Below the pieces are notes generated by a model, which did not search any database, had not been told where the DNA came from, and saw only the letters and a list, made by a program, of their open reading frames with translations. This document shows positions 37,751 to 47,124 of a stretch of 64,000 bases of DNA, one piece after another. The DNA lies in the NCBI GenBank assembly GCA_963733265.1, contig CAVTCF010000002.1:186001-250000 (forward strand), given 5' to 3'. Source of the DNA: PALSA-1006 sp963733265 (GTDB lineage Bacteria > Pseudomonadota > Gammaproteobacteria > Burkholderiales > Gallionellaceae). Made by a program: the position numbers and the translations under genes. Numbering within the stretch: the stretch's first letter is position 1; every line of letters begins with the position of its first letter.

Positions 37751-37924
37751 TTAGTGCTCTGTTTTACAATGGCCTTCGCAATGATTTCCACAGCCGCCGC
37801 AGCCTAGTTTTCTTGGCGGACCGAATTCCGGATGTCGATTAGCAAAGATATTTGCCAGTTGCTCCACGACAACCCAGCCCAATAACATTCCCAGTACCAG
37901 CCCGATAGTTATCAGATAAGTCAT
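37751..37924 (-). CDS. 57-residue single-helix protein with a four-cysteine tail, candidate Rnf maturation factor (NqrM-like)
   Basis: Below usual ORF cut-offs. It starts MTYLITIGLVLGMLLGWVVV, a single hydrophobic helix, and ends in a short tail with Cys42, Cys45, Cys49 and Cys53 (GCGGCGNHCEGHCKTEH). Its ATG overlaps the rnfA stop by 4 nt, the same coupling seen between the other rnf genes, which argues strongly that it is translated. NqrM (DUF539), needed to mature the membrane iron-sulfur site of the Rnf relative Na+-NQR, also has one helix and four cysteines. Homology is not proven; the resemblance is of layout. Confidence 0.8.
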   Translation of the reverse strand: MTYLITIGLVLGMLLGWVVVEQLANIFANRHPEFGPPRKLGCGGCGNHCEGHCKTEH

Positions 37925-38508
37925 TCGCCACCTCCGATTCCGGCAAAGCCCATAAACGACAGCGACAACAACCCGCCCAATACTACACTGATCGCCGCAC
38001 CTTGAACCAGTGTCGGCACATTGGATAGTTGCATGCGTTCACGCAAGCCAGCCATTAATATTAACGCAAGTGTAAAGCCAATGCCACCGCCAATGCTATA
38101 GGCCAAGGACTGAATAAAATTATATTGACGTGCTGTTTGAAACAATGCTACGCCCAATACCGCACAGTTGGTAGTAATCAGCGGCAGGTAAATGCCCAGT
38201 TGCCTGAACAACTCTGGAAATGTCTTTTTAACAAACATTTCAACCAATTGGACAGCACAAGCAATGACCGTAATAAAAGTGATCACGCTCAAGAATTCCA
38301 AATGATAATGCACCAAAAGCATGTTCAGGAAATAAGCCGATAAAGAGGCAACCAAAATGACAAAAGCAGTTGCGATGCCCATAGGTACGGCGGTGCTCAG
38401 TTTTTGCGACACGCCAAGAAAGGGGCACATCCCAAGGAACATCGCCAGAACGAAATTGCCCGGCAAAATGGTGGTCAGCAGAATATTGGCGACGGTGTCG
38501 TTATTCAT
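37921..38508 (-). CDS. rnfA: Rnf electron transport complex subunit A
   Basis: Integral membrane subunit of the Rnf ferredoxin:NAD+ oxidoreductase, 195 residues, six helices. It holds Cys28 in FLGMCPFLGV and Cys115 in ITTNCAVLG, the pair that with RnfE binds an intramembrane [2Fe-2S] cluster in this family. Assigned RnfA rather than RnfE because it lacks the C-terminal extension and has the typical SLSFMGFAGI end. It overlaps rnfE and the small downstream ORF by 4 nt each. Confidence 0.93.
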   Translation of the reverse strand: MNNDTVANILLTTILPGNFVLAMFLGMCPFLGVSQKLSTAVPMGIATAFVILVASLSAYFLNMLLVHYHLEFLSVITFITVIACAVQLVEMFVKKTFPELFRQLGIYLPLITTNCAVLGVALFQTARQYNFIQSLAYSIGGGIGFTLALILMAGLRERMQLSNVPTLVQGAAISVVLGGLLSLSFMGFAGIGGGE

Positions 38509-39140
38509 GACTGTACACCTCCCAATTGAGCATTGCGTTTAATACTGATGTGACGGAAGGCCGCAAATACAATCAACCAGCCTGCCAAAACGAAAAATCC
38601 CCCCGGCGGTAACACCATCACAACCCATGGCTGGAAATGGGGGCCAAACAGCGACAGACCGAATAACTTACCCGCCCCCAGGATTTCACGCACGCTACCA
38701 ATCGCAAGCAACCCCAGTGTAAACCCAAGCCCCATGCCAAAAGCGTTTAAAGTTGCCGGTAGCGGAGGATTCTTTGCGGCATGCGCTTCCGCTCTACCCA
38801 GCAAAATACAATTGGCCACGATCAGTTTGATATAAGCACCCAGCGCTTCATACAAATCAAGGCTGATCGCCTGGATCGCATAGTCCACCACGGTCACAAA
38901 AGTGGCGATGATGACAATATAACTGGCGATACGCACTTGTTTGGGAATGGCACTGCGCAACAAAGACACTAACAGGCAAGAAGCTGCCAAAACAAATGTT
39001 GTCGCCAATCCCATTGAAATCGAATTGATCGCCGACACAGTCACAGCCAGCGTCGGGCACATGCCCAGCACCATGACAAAAATCGGATTCTGTTTCCAGA
39101 TTCCGTCCAAAAATTCATCGAAACTTGAAGGTGCGCTCAT
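38505..39140 (-). CDS. rnfE: Rnf electron transport complex subunit E
   Basis: Membrane subunit of 211 residues related to RnfA. Cys28 (VLGMCPTLAV) and Cys111 (IVANCILLGRAEAHA) are the expected cluster ligands. The basic C-terminus RHISIKRNAQ marks it as RnfE. I chose the ATG at 39140 (MSAPSSFDEFLDGIW), which overlaps the rnfG stop by 4 nt; the frame is open 42 codons upstream into rnfG but those residues are not family-like. Confidence 0.94.
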   Translation of the reverse strand: MSAPSSFDEFLDGIWKQNPIFVMVLGMCPTLAVTVSAINSISMGLATTFVLAASCLLVSLLRSAIPKQVRIASYIVIIATFVTVVDYAIQAISLDLYEALGAYIKLIVANCILLGRAEAHAAKNPPLPATLNAFGMGLGFTLGLLAIGSVREILGAGKLFGLSLFGPHFQPWVVMVLPPGGFFVLAGWLIVFAAFRHISIKRNAQLGGVQS

Positions 39141-39817
39141 GATGGATTCCTTAGTTTGTCGATATGGGGTACCAGTCTCGGCATCAAAGTCTGGGCTGAC
39201 TCGTTGATACCCCGACCAACCGCCTTGGAGGTAACCGTTGCTCCCGCAATGGCGTCGATCTGCCACGGATTCGTCTTGGTGCCATGTTTGACTGTCTTTA
39301 CCGCATTGGCAAGACTCTGCATATCTGCCGACAAACTTACATCCAATGCCGTAAAGTTACGCAAAAAATCTTCATCAGTTAAAATCTTATCTCCGATTCC
39401 AGGTGTTTCGCGCATTGATACTACTCCAATTCCGGTGATTGCCTTTTTGTCCACATCGTATCCGTAAAGAACACGCACCTGATCTGCATATCCGGCGGAA
39501 GAAGCCTCAGCCGCGATCCCTGCCAGCTTGTTGCTCTCATCATACACGGCGTAAAAAGTCATCGCTTGCGCAGGGGGTTGATCTTGGCCTTCGGCAAGGA
39601 CAATCCCGGTCGGAGTGGCAAAATATGTGACTACTTTTTTGGCACTCGGAATGACTTTGAAAACCTGACGCTCCAACGCAAGTTTCTTATTTGCATTGAC
39701 TGACGGCAGCGTGAGTTGATAAACCCCCACTATGATAATGCCACAAATGACAGATACCAAGCCCAATGTGCGCACCATGGCAGAGCTTGGTGTAATAGTT
39801 ACCGGCTTATCACTCAT
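39137..39817 (-). CDS. rnfG: Rnf electron transport complex subunit G (covalent FMN)
   Basis: 226 residues with one N-terminal membrane helix (about 17-37) and a periplasmic FMN-binding domain. The flavinylation motif is present as AIAGATVTS, with Thr194 the likely attachment residue. Family motif GVVSMRETPGIGDKI is clear. It overlaps rnfD and rnfE by 4 nt each. Flavin attachment needs an ApbE transferase, which is not encoded in the window. Confidence 0.95.
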   Translation of the reverse strand: MSDKPVTITPSSAMVRTLGLVSVICGIIIVGVYQLTLPSVNANKKLALERQVFKVIPSAKKVVTYFATPTGIVLAEGQDQPPAQAMTFYAVYDESNKLAGIAAEASSAGYADQVRVLYGYDVDKKAITGIGVVSMRETPGIGDKILTDEDFLRNFTALDVSLSADMQSLANAVKTVKHGTKTNPWQIDAIAGATVTSKAVGRGINESAQTLMPRLVPHIDKLRNPS

Positions 39818-40854
39818 GACTTATTCCGATCATCGCCAAAAATGCGCGGCTGATTAAATTGATCCAATAGCGGACCTGCTGCATTGGCTATCAGGATCGC
39901 ATACATCACCCCTTCAGTCAGCCCGCCGAAATAACGGATTATCACAGTCAGTATGCCGATCAGGGCACCATACAACCATATACCGCGCGGTGTAACAGGT
40001 GAGGTCGCCATATCTGTAGCCATAAACCATGCGCCCAGCATCAAGCCTCCGGAAAGCAATACAAATGCGGGTGTTGGATAGCGCGCCGGTTGGGCAAAAT
40101 GAAACGCCCATGCCACCAAGGCGACACTTCCCAATACCGCAACCGGAATGCGCCAATCCAAAAACTTTCTTACTGCCAAATATAAACCGCAAAGCAGAAT
40201 CAAAATTGCAGAAGTTTCACCGGCACTGGCCGTGACATGCCCGGTCAGAAAATCCATGGAAGTAGCCGAGACATTCTCAAACTTCCAGCGCGCCAAAGGT
40301 GTTGCGCCGGTAAAAGCATCCACGCCTTGCTGCTTGGCCCAAAGCACAATGTCGGGCGGCGACATAAAAGGTGCTGCCAGAGAAGAGGGAATAAATTCAC
40401 CGAATCGATGCGGCGCGAAAGCGGGAGCCCAAGTACTGATCGCAGTCGGAAACGCTGCCTGCACAAATGCGCGTCCTACCAATGCGGGATTAAAAGGATT
40501 TTGGCCCAAGCCACCGAACAGAGATTTGCCCAGCCATATCGCCGAAAAACCCGCTACTGCGCCCATCCATAAAGGAAAGGCAGGCGGTAGTGTAAGCGCC
40601 AATATAATACCGGTGATAGCCGCGCTCCAATCCGAAAGTGAACTGGACGTACCTGAAAAGTGATTCGTAATACGCTCGGCAACAAGGCAGGATGCTGTAA
40701 CGACCAGTATCAATGCAGCCGCTGAAAGCCCGTATTGCCAGACTGAAAATGCACAGATGGGCAGCATGGAATAAACAACATTCCGCATGATAGTCGGCAC
40801 GTCCCGACCGATATGCTGGTGGGGTGCTGCACGTAATTCGATAGGTTGACTCAC
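39814..40854 (-). CDS. rnfD: Rnf electron transport complex subunit D (covalent FMN)
   Basis: Membrane subunit of 346 residues related to NqrB. The flavinylation motif FTGATPLARW has Thr185 at the expected place, and GQNPFNPALVGRAF is a conserved NqrB/RnfD segment. Ion translocation is thought to involve this subunit. It overlaps rnfC and rnfG by 4 nt each. Confidence 0.95.
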   Translation of the reverse strand: MSQPIELRAAPHQHIGRDVPTIMRNVVYSMLPICAFSVWQYGLSAAALILVVTASCLVAERITNHFSGTSSSLSDWSAAITGIILALTLPPAFPLWMGAVAGFSAIWLGKSLFGGLGQNPFNPALVGRAFVQAAFPTAISTWAPAFAPHRFGEFIPSSLAAPFMSPPDIVLWAKQQGVDAFTGATPLARWKFENVSATSMDFLTGHVTASAGETSAILILLCGLYLAVRKFLDWRIPVAVLGSVALVAWAFHFAQPARYPTPAFVLLSGGLMLGAWFMATDMATSPVTPRGIWLYGALIGILTVIIRYFGGLTEGVMYAILIANAAGPLLDQFNQPRIFGDDRNKS

Positions 40855-42188
40855 GTTGCGCGCTCCCTGTCTTTAAGAAAGGACTTGGCGATACGAAATT
40901 GTTGCACCAGGGGGATATGCGAGGGACACACATAGCTGCAACAGCCGCATTCAAAACATTCGCCAAGTGAAAAACGATCTGCCATCGCTTCAAACTCACG
41001 TTTGGCAGCAAGCAATCCCATTTGCGTGGGATTCAATTTCTTCGGGCACGCGCTCAAGCACTCGCCGCAATGAATGCAAGGATAGCTGCGTTGCGGTTCA
41101 ACTTCGGTTTTTCCGAATGCCAACACTCCGCATACCCCTTTGGTAATTGGAACATCCAGTGATGAGATTGCGGCACCCATCATCGGGCCACCCAAAATGA
41201 CTTCGCTGGCATTACTGCGTGCTCCCACCCATTCCAGCAGAAAACGTAAAGGCGTTCCCAGCGGCACTATGTAATTGCCGGGTCTTGCCACTGCCGGACC
41301 GGCAACCGTTACCACGCGCTCGGTCATGCCTTCGCCCGAGGGCAACAGCTTTCCAATATACGCCAGCGTCATCACGTTATTCATAATCACGCCGATAGAT
41401 GAACTGCGCTTACCAACCGGTACTTCTCTCCCCAGAATGGCATAGGTCATGGTCTCTGCCGCACCTTGGGGGTACTTTGTCTCCAATACTTTTATTGACA
41501 CCGTGCCGTCAGCAGGCAAAGCCGCTTCCAACGCGGCAATCGCATCCGGCTTGTTATCTTCCACGCCGATAATTGCGCGCGGTGCACCGCAAACTCTGCG
41601 TGCATATTTGATCCCTGTCATCACATCCTTGGCGCGTTCGAGCATGACGCGATGGTCACACGTCAAAAATGGCTCGCATTCCGCGCCATTCACCAGCAAC
41701 GTGTCGATAGTTGTGCCGGGAGGAGGAATCAGTTTGGCGTGCGTGGGAAACACCGCCCCGCCCTTGCCCGCTACCCCGATCTCCTGCATGACAATGGCAA
41801 GCTCTGCTCCTCTCAAGTCCTCAAGATTATGGGGGTTGCGCACCTTCACTTCCTGACTATCGGCCTCATACACACGAATCGTGATCGCCATTTCCATTTC
41901 ACCGCTGTCGGAAGCAATCGGTGAGATCGCTTCCACCACGCCCGTCGCCGGAGCATGTATCGGTAAGGAAAATAAGCCATCCGGCGTTGCAATAATTTCG
42001 CCGCGCAATACTTCCTGCCCAACTCGCACAGCCGCGATTGCCGGCTTCCCGATGTGTTGTGACAGCGGGACGAACAATTTGGGCGCGAATGGAAACCTGC
42101 GTATCGGCAAACTTCCGGTCTCTTTGTGATAAACCGGATGAATGCCGTGATCAAAAGTCGCCACTTGTTTTAGGAAAGGCAGTCTCAT
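40851..42188 (-). CDS. rnfC: Rnf electron transport complex subunit C
   Basis: Peripheral subunit for NADH and FMN binding with two [4Fe-4S] clusters. The 445 residues have the nucleotide-binding segment GKGGAVFPTHAKL and cysteines 371/374/377/381 (CIHCGECLSACP) and 411/414/417/421 (CFECGCCSYVCP). It lacks the long Ala/Lys-rich tail of enteric RsxC, so its length matches the clostridial type. It starts 2 nt after nifJ and overlaps rnfD by 4 nt. Confidence 0.95.
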   Translation of the reverse strand: MRLPFLKQVATFDHGIHPVYHKETGSLPIRRFPFAPKLFVPLSQHIGKPAIAAVRVGQEVLRGEIIATPDGLFSLPIHAPATGVVEAISPIASDSGEMEMAITIRVYEADSQEVKVRNPHNLEDLRGAELAIVMQEIGVAGKGGAVFPTHAKLIPPPGTTIDTLLVNGAECEPFLTCDHRVMLERAKDVMTGIKYARRVCGAPRAIIGVEDNKPDAIAALEAALPADGTVSIKVLETKYPQGAAETMTYAILGREVPVGKRSSSIGVIMNNVMTLAYIGKLLPSGEGMTERVVTVAGPAVARPGNYIVPLGTPLRFLLEWVGARSNASEVILGGPMMGAAISSLDVPITKGVCGVLAFGKTEVEPQRSYPCIHCGECLSACPKKLNPTQMGLLAAKREFEAMADRFSLGECFECGCCSYVCPSHIPLVQQFRIAKSFLKDRERAT

Positions 42189-42190
42189 AA

Positions 42191-45100
42191 TCAGTTGAAC
42201 TTGGCTGCGCGCTGTTTAAGTTTATCCAGGTTCGGTTCGCTCAAATTCCATGGAGTTCCCGGATGAATAACCGCCGCAGTGCATTTTTCTGCTGCTTTAA
42301 CGATATCCAAATAAGTGCCCGCTTTCGGATTTAGAACAATGACTTTTTTCAGGTCGTTGTACGCAAACATCTTGGGGTTGATGTTGATACATTCATCGCA
42401 AGCAGTGCATTCCGGAGTATCGACCCACACTTGTTCATAACCATCGGCAGACACTGGTAAAGCGGCAACAGACTGAGGAGGCTGAGGGGCGTCGCTGGAA
42501 GTAATACCAAAGCCGGTTGAAAGCTTCTGAATCAACTCTTGACGTACCCGATTGGCAATGGCTTCTTCATTGACTATCGGACGGCTGATACCTGTCACGT
42601 CCTTGAGTTGCTGCCAGAACTGCATACGTTCTTCGCATGAGCTTACCATTTCCGACGATACCAGCACTCGTATCAAACGGTTTTTCTTGTCCAGTGACCA
42701 GATGAACGGGAATTTACCTTCGCGGTCCGCTTCAGACAGGCCGAGGAAATCCGCCAACAACACCATGTCGTCGTTCCATGTTTCAGGCGGTGCTTTCTTG
42801 AATTGCTTGGCGAAACGACCTTCGCTCAAAGCAAAGTCCGCAAAAGTCATCGGCAAGGAAAGTGTCTTCTTTTCACCCTGCTCATCCAAATAATCCAGCG
42901 TATAACTTATCCAGTCCGCATCCAGATTCGGGTTGCCTTCAAGCGAGGAGCATTCGGAAAAAGTAACGCCCAAATCAGGGTTGTAACGGAACAATGGAAA
43001 AGCACGAGACTCCACTGCCATCTTGCTTTGCGCCACTGCGCTGTTGTCGCCCACGCCATGTTCCGGCGGGCAAACCGCGTACACATTGAACAATGCCGGA
43101 CGACGGCTGTTTAATCCGTCAATAAAGCTTTCCAGCAGATGCGTAACGTTGGACAGCGAACCTTGCATCACATATGAAGTGCGGTGCGCCATACCAATAA
43201 TGCTGATCTCTTTGCGCTTCTCGGTCTTGCCATGCTTGCTGGCACCATAGGGAGACATGTCTGCCACTTGACCGATGAAGCCGGAGGTGCAAGCTTGTCC
43301 GCCTGTATTTGAATAAACCTGCGTATCGACAATCATGATTTTGACCGGCTTGCCCGACATCAAAGCGCGCGACAAATTCTGGAATCCGATATCGAACATC
43401 GCGCCGTCGCCACCCATTGCCACCACAGGCGGGCACAAATGCCATTCTTCATCGCTGAGTTGCTCCCAGTTGAAGTAGGAGAAAAACTCCCCGTTTTCAA
43501 CAGGATCATAACCACCTGCCAGTTCCATCTCCGCTTGACGCACGGTCTTGAAGCCTTCGACCATTTTTGCCATGTGCCCTTCGAATACGCCCATCGCAAC
43601 TGAAGGCGAATCCTGGAACAGGTGCGAAGTCCAGGGGAAAGGGTACGGATTGAACGGGAATGTCGACGCCCACACCGAGGTACATCCGGTTGAGTTAATC
43701 ACGCCCATTTCAGCACGACCATTTTTGCTTGGACCTTCCATATAACGCCAGCGTAAATCTTTCAATTTTTCCAGCAACTGGGTAGTACGCTTCAACCATT
43801 GCGGATCGATAGGCTCACCCGGTTGTTTTGCCAGAATACTTTCGGACAGATTAGCCAGTGTCAAATCACGACCGCTGTTGGTTTGAATAGCCTCCATCAA
43901 AGCTTTCGTATCAGTAAGATCAACCGAGCTGCTGAGTTTCAAGCGGATATGATTCTCCATATCACCGATCAAGCGATCCAGCTTGCCCAGGAATTTCTTT
44001 ACTCGGGGTTGCAGCAAAGCTGTGACTGTACTGGTAAACAAGTGAATCGTGGATTTTTCGCCGCAGCCCAAACAAGCACCATCACCGCTGGCCAAAGAAG
44101 CATAGTTGTGCTTATCCAGCAACAGTGTTTCCAATGCACCTACTTTTTCATCCAGGTCGTCAATACGGCTGTATTGCGCTGGTGTGGTCGGCAGATCGAG
44201 CCAGAAATTCCAATCGTCGCGTAGAGTTTCAATGCTTTCTTTGGTCTGTGTAACCATGGTCAATGCGTTGTCGCTGCAAACTTCCACGCATATTGCACAG
44301 CCTTTGCAGGTATAGGGATTAATGGTGATCGAGAATAATCCGCCAGCACCTTTTTCCTTTTTCTCTTTCTGGTTCCAATACGGTTTTGTTGTTGCAAATT
44401 TGAATCCGCCAATGGTCTCGCGCAGCAAATTCAACTCTGCTTCCAAACGCACACGTTCTTCGCCCTGGCTTGGATCTTCTACGAAAGCTTCTGTGATGGC
44501 ATTGGACAACAAGATAGCGACATTGAGGCCGTCTTTATCCAAAACATTGCGCAATTTCTTGTCGATGACCCGGCTGAATTTGCGCAAGAAACGCGTTGGA
44601 CGACCACCTAATTCGATTTTTTGAATTGCCGTGTTGAGTATATCGCTGGTCGTCGAAACCAGACCCGGTATCGCACTGTCTGGACACTGGGTATAACATT
44701 CGCCGCAGGCAGTACAGTTTTCAGCATTCCACTCCGGATGCTCGAAACGCACACCGGTCATATCGCGGTACACGCCGGTTATTGCCGGAATGACCGACAG
44801 CCCCATGAACGGGTCGACCAGATTGTCCGAGCCTTGTCCTTTCATATAGAAACTGCCAGTCTGCTCCCAGAAACGGTGAATATCGGCGATACCACCATCT
44901 CCTTCAGGTAGACGGCTCAGCATGATAGGTAACGCAGGCGCTGTTTTGCCGGCAGCTTTAGCGCGTTGGCCGACTTTCAGTTGCGCAACATCTATCTCAA
45001 ATATTTCTTCGTAACCGCGACGCACCACGCGCAGGTTGTCTTCAACAATGCGCTTTCCTTTTTTACCAAACTTGGATTCGAGCTGATTTTCGATTGCGGC

Positions 45101-47116
45101 AAAGAGCGTTTCTTCGCTTAATCCGGCGCGTTCCTTCACATCGGAAGCACGGAAAAAAGCCCCCTGGAAGGCATTGCCTTGCATACGTAACTGCAAATCC
45201 GTATTACTGGATTCTTCACGGGCAATCTTGAACGCATCCAGATAGAAAACTCGAATCTTGTTGTCTACAATAAATTGCTGTGTGCGCATCGGGAAAGTTT
45301 CCCAAACGGCTTCCGCATTGGGCAAATTGCTTTGTATGATGAACACACCGCCTGAACGCATACCTTCCAGCGCATTGGTGTGTAAAAACACCTGCGGATC
45401 CGGTGACAGCACAACATCCACGTTGGTGTATTCGCAATTGATGCGAATAGGTTCCGGTGCCGCCGACAGATAATAAGTTGTCGGCTGACCTTTTTTCTCT
45501 GATCCGTATTTTGGATTCGCTTTGATATCCCAGCCCAGCAATTCAAACAAAGTCATTGCCAGATTCTTGCCGGTGGTCACAGCACCCCAGCCGCCAATCG
45601 AGTGCATCCGGACTGCGATAGCATTCTTGGGAAGCAGGTTTGGATTCTCAGAACCGCGCAGTGCCATATTCTTGATGCCCGGATAGGCGGCTTGCAATTC
45701 TTGCTGACGAATCTCTTGCTTTGGATTAGCCGACTCGTCACGCACGAAATCCACCGACAAATAATAAAACTTGCGATGGGCGGCGCCGGGCAACATATTT
45801 TCTACTGCCGCAATCAACCCTTCCGGCTGTAAATCGCGCGATCCCAAGCCGTAGCAGCCGGAATAGAGCGAAGGCATTTCTTTGGCTGTTTCATAGGAAG
45901 CATAATCCGGATACGAATTTTCGCGGGCATTCTCAACGCATTTAGTAATCGTTGAACGTACTTCTCGCATCAATGGCAAATCTTCCGACAAAGGCTGATC
46001 TGTGCGTTCCAATACGGCAACACCTTTCTTGCCTTTGAGAACCTTACCCAGCAAGTCGCCGGGGAAAGGACGGAACATGGTGATGTTGACCACACCCACT
46101 TTGACTTTGCGGTTTTCGCGCAGCCAGTCGGCAACTGCTGCGGCTTGCACAGTCATGCTACCCTGCCCTAGGATAATGTAGTCTGCATCATCGCAACGGT
46201 AAGCATCAACGCGGTTGTAGCGACGCCCGGTCAGTTTTTGGAATTCATCGGCAGATTGATCGAAAAGCGCGGAAATATGATCGAAGAAATAAGGACGCTG
46301 CGCTGCCACGCCCTGCATATAAGCATCCTGGTTTGCGACACCGCCGGTCATCATCGGATTGTCTACATCCCAGCTTGAGGGCACGCGGCGACGTTTGGGG
46401 CCATAAAGCATTTGTTGGGCCGGTGTTGGCGTGTCGATGATGTCATCGGCATCGCCCAAAAACTCGGCGATCAATTCCCTTTCCGGTACCAGCATCGGTT
46501 CGATCAAATGCGTCGTCAGAAAACCGTCTTGCGCCACGATGGCTGGCGTCAGTGAAAGTTCGGCGGTCTTGCGTCCGATCATATTCAAATCGGCTGCTTC
46601 CTGCGCATTTTTCGCCATCACCTGAATAAAACCGGTGTCGTCGGCACAGTGGTAATCGTCATGGGCACAATGCACATTCAAAGCCGTTTTGGTAATCGCG
46701 CGACAGCCCAAGTTCAACACATAAGGCAAACGCTTTCCGACTGCGGCATAAAGCGATTCATGCATAAATGCCAAACCTTGCGACGAAGTAAAGTTAACCG
46801 CGCGCAAACCAGTCATGGACAGACCGGCTGTAACACCGGCAGCGGCATGTTCGGACTCAGGCTCGACAAATATAAGCGGCTTGCCTGCAGCATTGAGATG
46901 GCCTTTGGCGACTTCTTCAGCCCAGTATTCGCCCATTTGTGTCGAAGGTGTAATGGGATAAGCCCCCGCTCCTTGCGAGGCTTCGCGCTCCACCAATATA
47001 ACGGCGGTATTGCCGTCAATGGCATCACGCACGCCGGGGTACTTGTACTTGGTTTGACTACCTTCAGTGCTGCTTGCAGCACCGATCAATTTAAATTGCT
47101 TCAGCTTGTTCAACAT
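42191..47116 (-). CDS. nifJ: Pyruvate:ferredoxin oxidoreductase, oversized single-chain form
   Basis: Interconverts pyruvate + CoA with acetyl-CoA + CO2 and reduced ferredoxin. The 1641 residues exceed the usual 1170-1200. Seen in order: pyrimidine-binding domain (AGAYPITPSTQMGEYW), gamma domain (MHSIGGWGAVTTGKNLA, about 504-520), ferredoxin clusters at Cys801/804/807/811 and Cys937/940/943/947, TPP domain with CLGCGE (1015-1020), TGCTSVWA (1143-1150) and the TPP loop MGGDGAMFDIG. Extra are about 70 residues between the ferredoxin motifs, about 95 between CLGCGE and TGCTSVWA, and a C-terminal ferredoxin-like domain (Cys1570/1573/1576 and 1612). It lies 8 nt after rnfB and 2 nt before rnfC. 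Confidence 0.95.
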   Translation of the reverse strand: MLNKLKQFKLIGAASSTEGSQTKYKYPGVRDAIDGNTAVILVEREASQGAGAYPITPSTQMGEYWAEEVAKGHLNAAGKPLIFVEPESEHAAAGVTAGLSMTGLRAVNFTSSQGLAFMHESLYAAVGKRLPYVLNLGCRAITKTALNVHCAHDDYHCADDTGFIQVMAKNAQEAADLNMIGRKTAELSLTPAIVAQDGFLTTHLIEPMLVPERELIAEFLGDADDIIDTPTPAQQMLYGPKRRRVPSSWDVDNPMMTGGVANQDAYMQGVAAQRPYFFDHISALFDQSADEFQKLTGRRYNRVDAYRCDDADYIILGQGSMTVQAAAVADWLRENRKVKVGVVNITMFRPFPGDLLGKVLKGKKGVAVLERTDQPLSEDLPLMREVRSTITKCVENARENSYPDYASYETAKEMPSLYSGCYGLGSRDLQPEGLIAAVENMLPGAAHRKFYYLSVDFVRDESANPKQEIRQQELQAAYPGIKNMALRGSENPNLLPKNAIAVRMHSIGGWGAVTTGKNLAMTLFELLGWDIKANPKYGSEKKGQPTTYYLSAAPEPIRINCEYTNVDVVLSPDPQVFLHTNALEGMRSGGVFIIQSNLPNAEAVWETFPMRTQQFIVDNKIRVFYLDAFKIAREESSNTDLQLRMQGNAFQGAFFRASDVKERAGLSEETLFAAIENQLESKFGKKGKRIVEDNLRVVRRGYEEIFEIDVAQLKVGQRAKAAGKTAPALPIMLSRLPEGDGGIADIHRFWEQTGSFYMKGQGSDNLVDPFMGLSVIPAITGVYRDMTGVRFEHPEWNAENCTACGECYTQCPDSAIPGLVSTTSDILNTAIQKIELGGRPTRFLRKFSRVIDKKLRNVLDKDGLNVAILLSNAITEAFVEDPSQGEERVRLEAELNLLRETIGGFKFATTKPYWNQKEKKEKGAGGLFSITINPYTCKGCAICVEVCSDNALTMVTQTKESIETLRDDWNFWLDLPTTPAQYSRIDDLDEKVGALETLLLDKHNYASLASGDGACLGCGEKSTIHLFTSTVTALLQPRVKKFLGKLDRLIGDMENHIRLKLSSSVDLTDTKALMEAIQTNSGRDLTLANLSESILAKQPGEPIDPQWLKRTTQLLEKLKDLRWRYMEGPSKNGRAEMGVINSTGCTSVWASTFPFNPYPFPWTSHLFQDSPSVAMGVFEGHMAKMVEGFKTVRQAEMELAGGYDPVENGEFFSYFNWEQLSDEEWHLCPPVVAMGGDGAMFDIGFQNLSRALMSGKPVKIMIVDTQVYSNTGGQACTSGFIGQVADMSPYGASKHGKTEKRKEISIIGMAHRTSYVMQGSLSNVTHLLESFIDGLNSRRPALFNVYAVCPPEHGVGDNSAVAQSKMAVESRAFPLFRYNPDLGVTFSECSSLEGNPNLDADWISYTLDYLDEQGEKKTLSLPMTFADFALSEGRFAKQFKKAPPETWNDDMVLLADFLGLSEADREGKFPFIWSLDKKNRLIRVLVSSEMVSSCEERMQFWQQLKDVTGISRPIVNEEAIANRVRQELIQKLSTGFGITSSDAPQPPQSVAALPVSADGYEQVWVDTPECTACDECININPKMFAYNDLKKVIVLNPKAGTYLDIVKAAEKCTAAVIHPGTPWNLSEPNLDKLKQRAAKFN

Positions 47117-47124
47117 AGTTCCCC

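Noticed and set aside
39141..39266. Extended N-terminus of RnfE (42 extra codons)
   Set aside because: The extra residues are not RnfE-like and lie within rnfG. The ATG at 39140 gives the usual 4-nt overlap and a canonical start.
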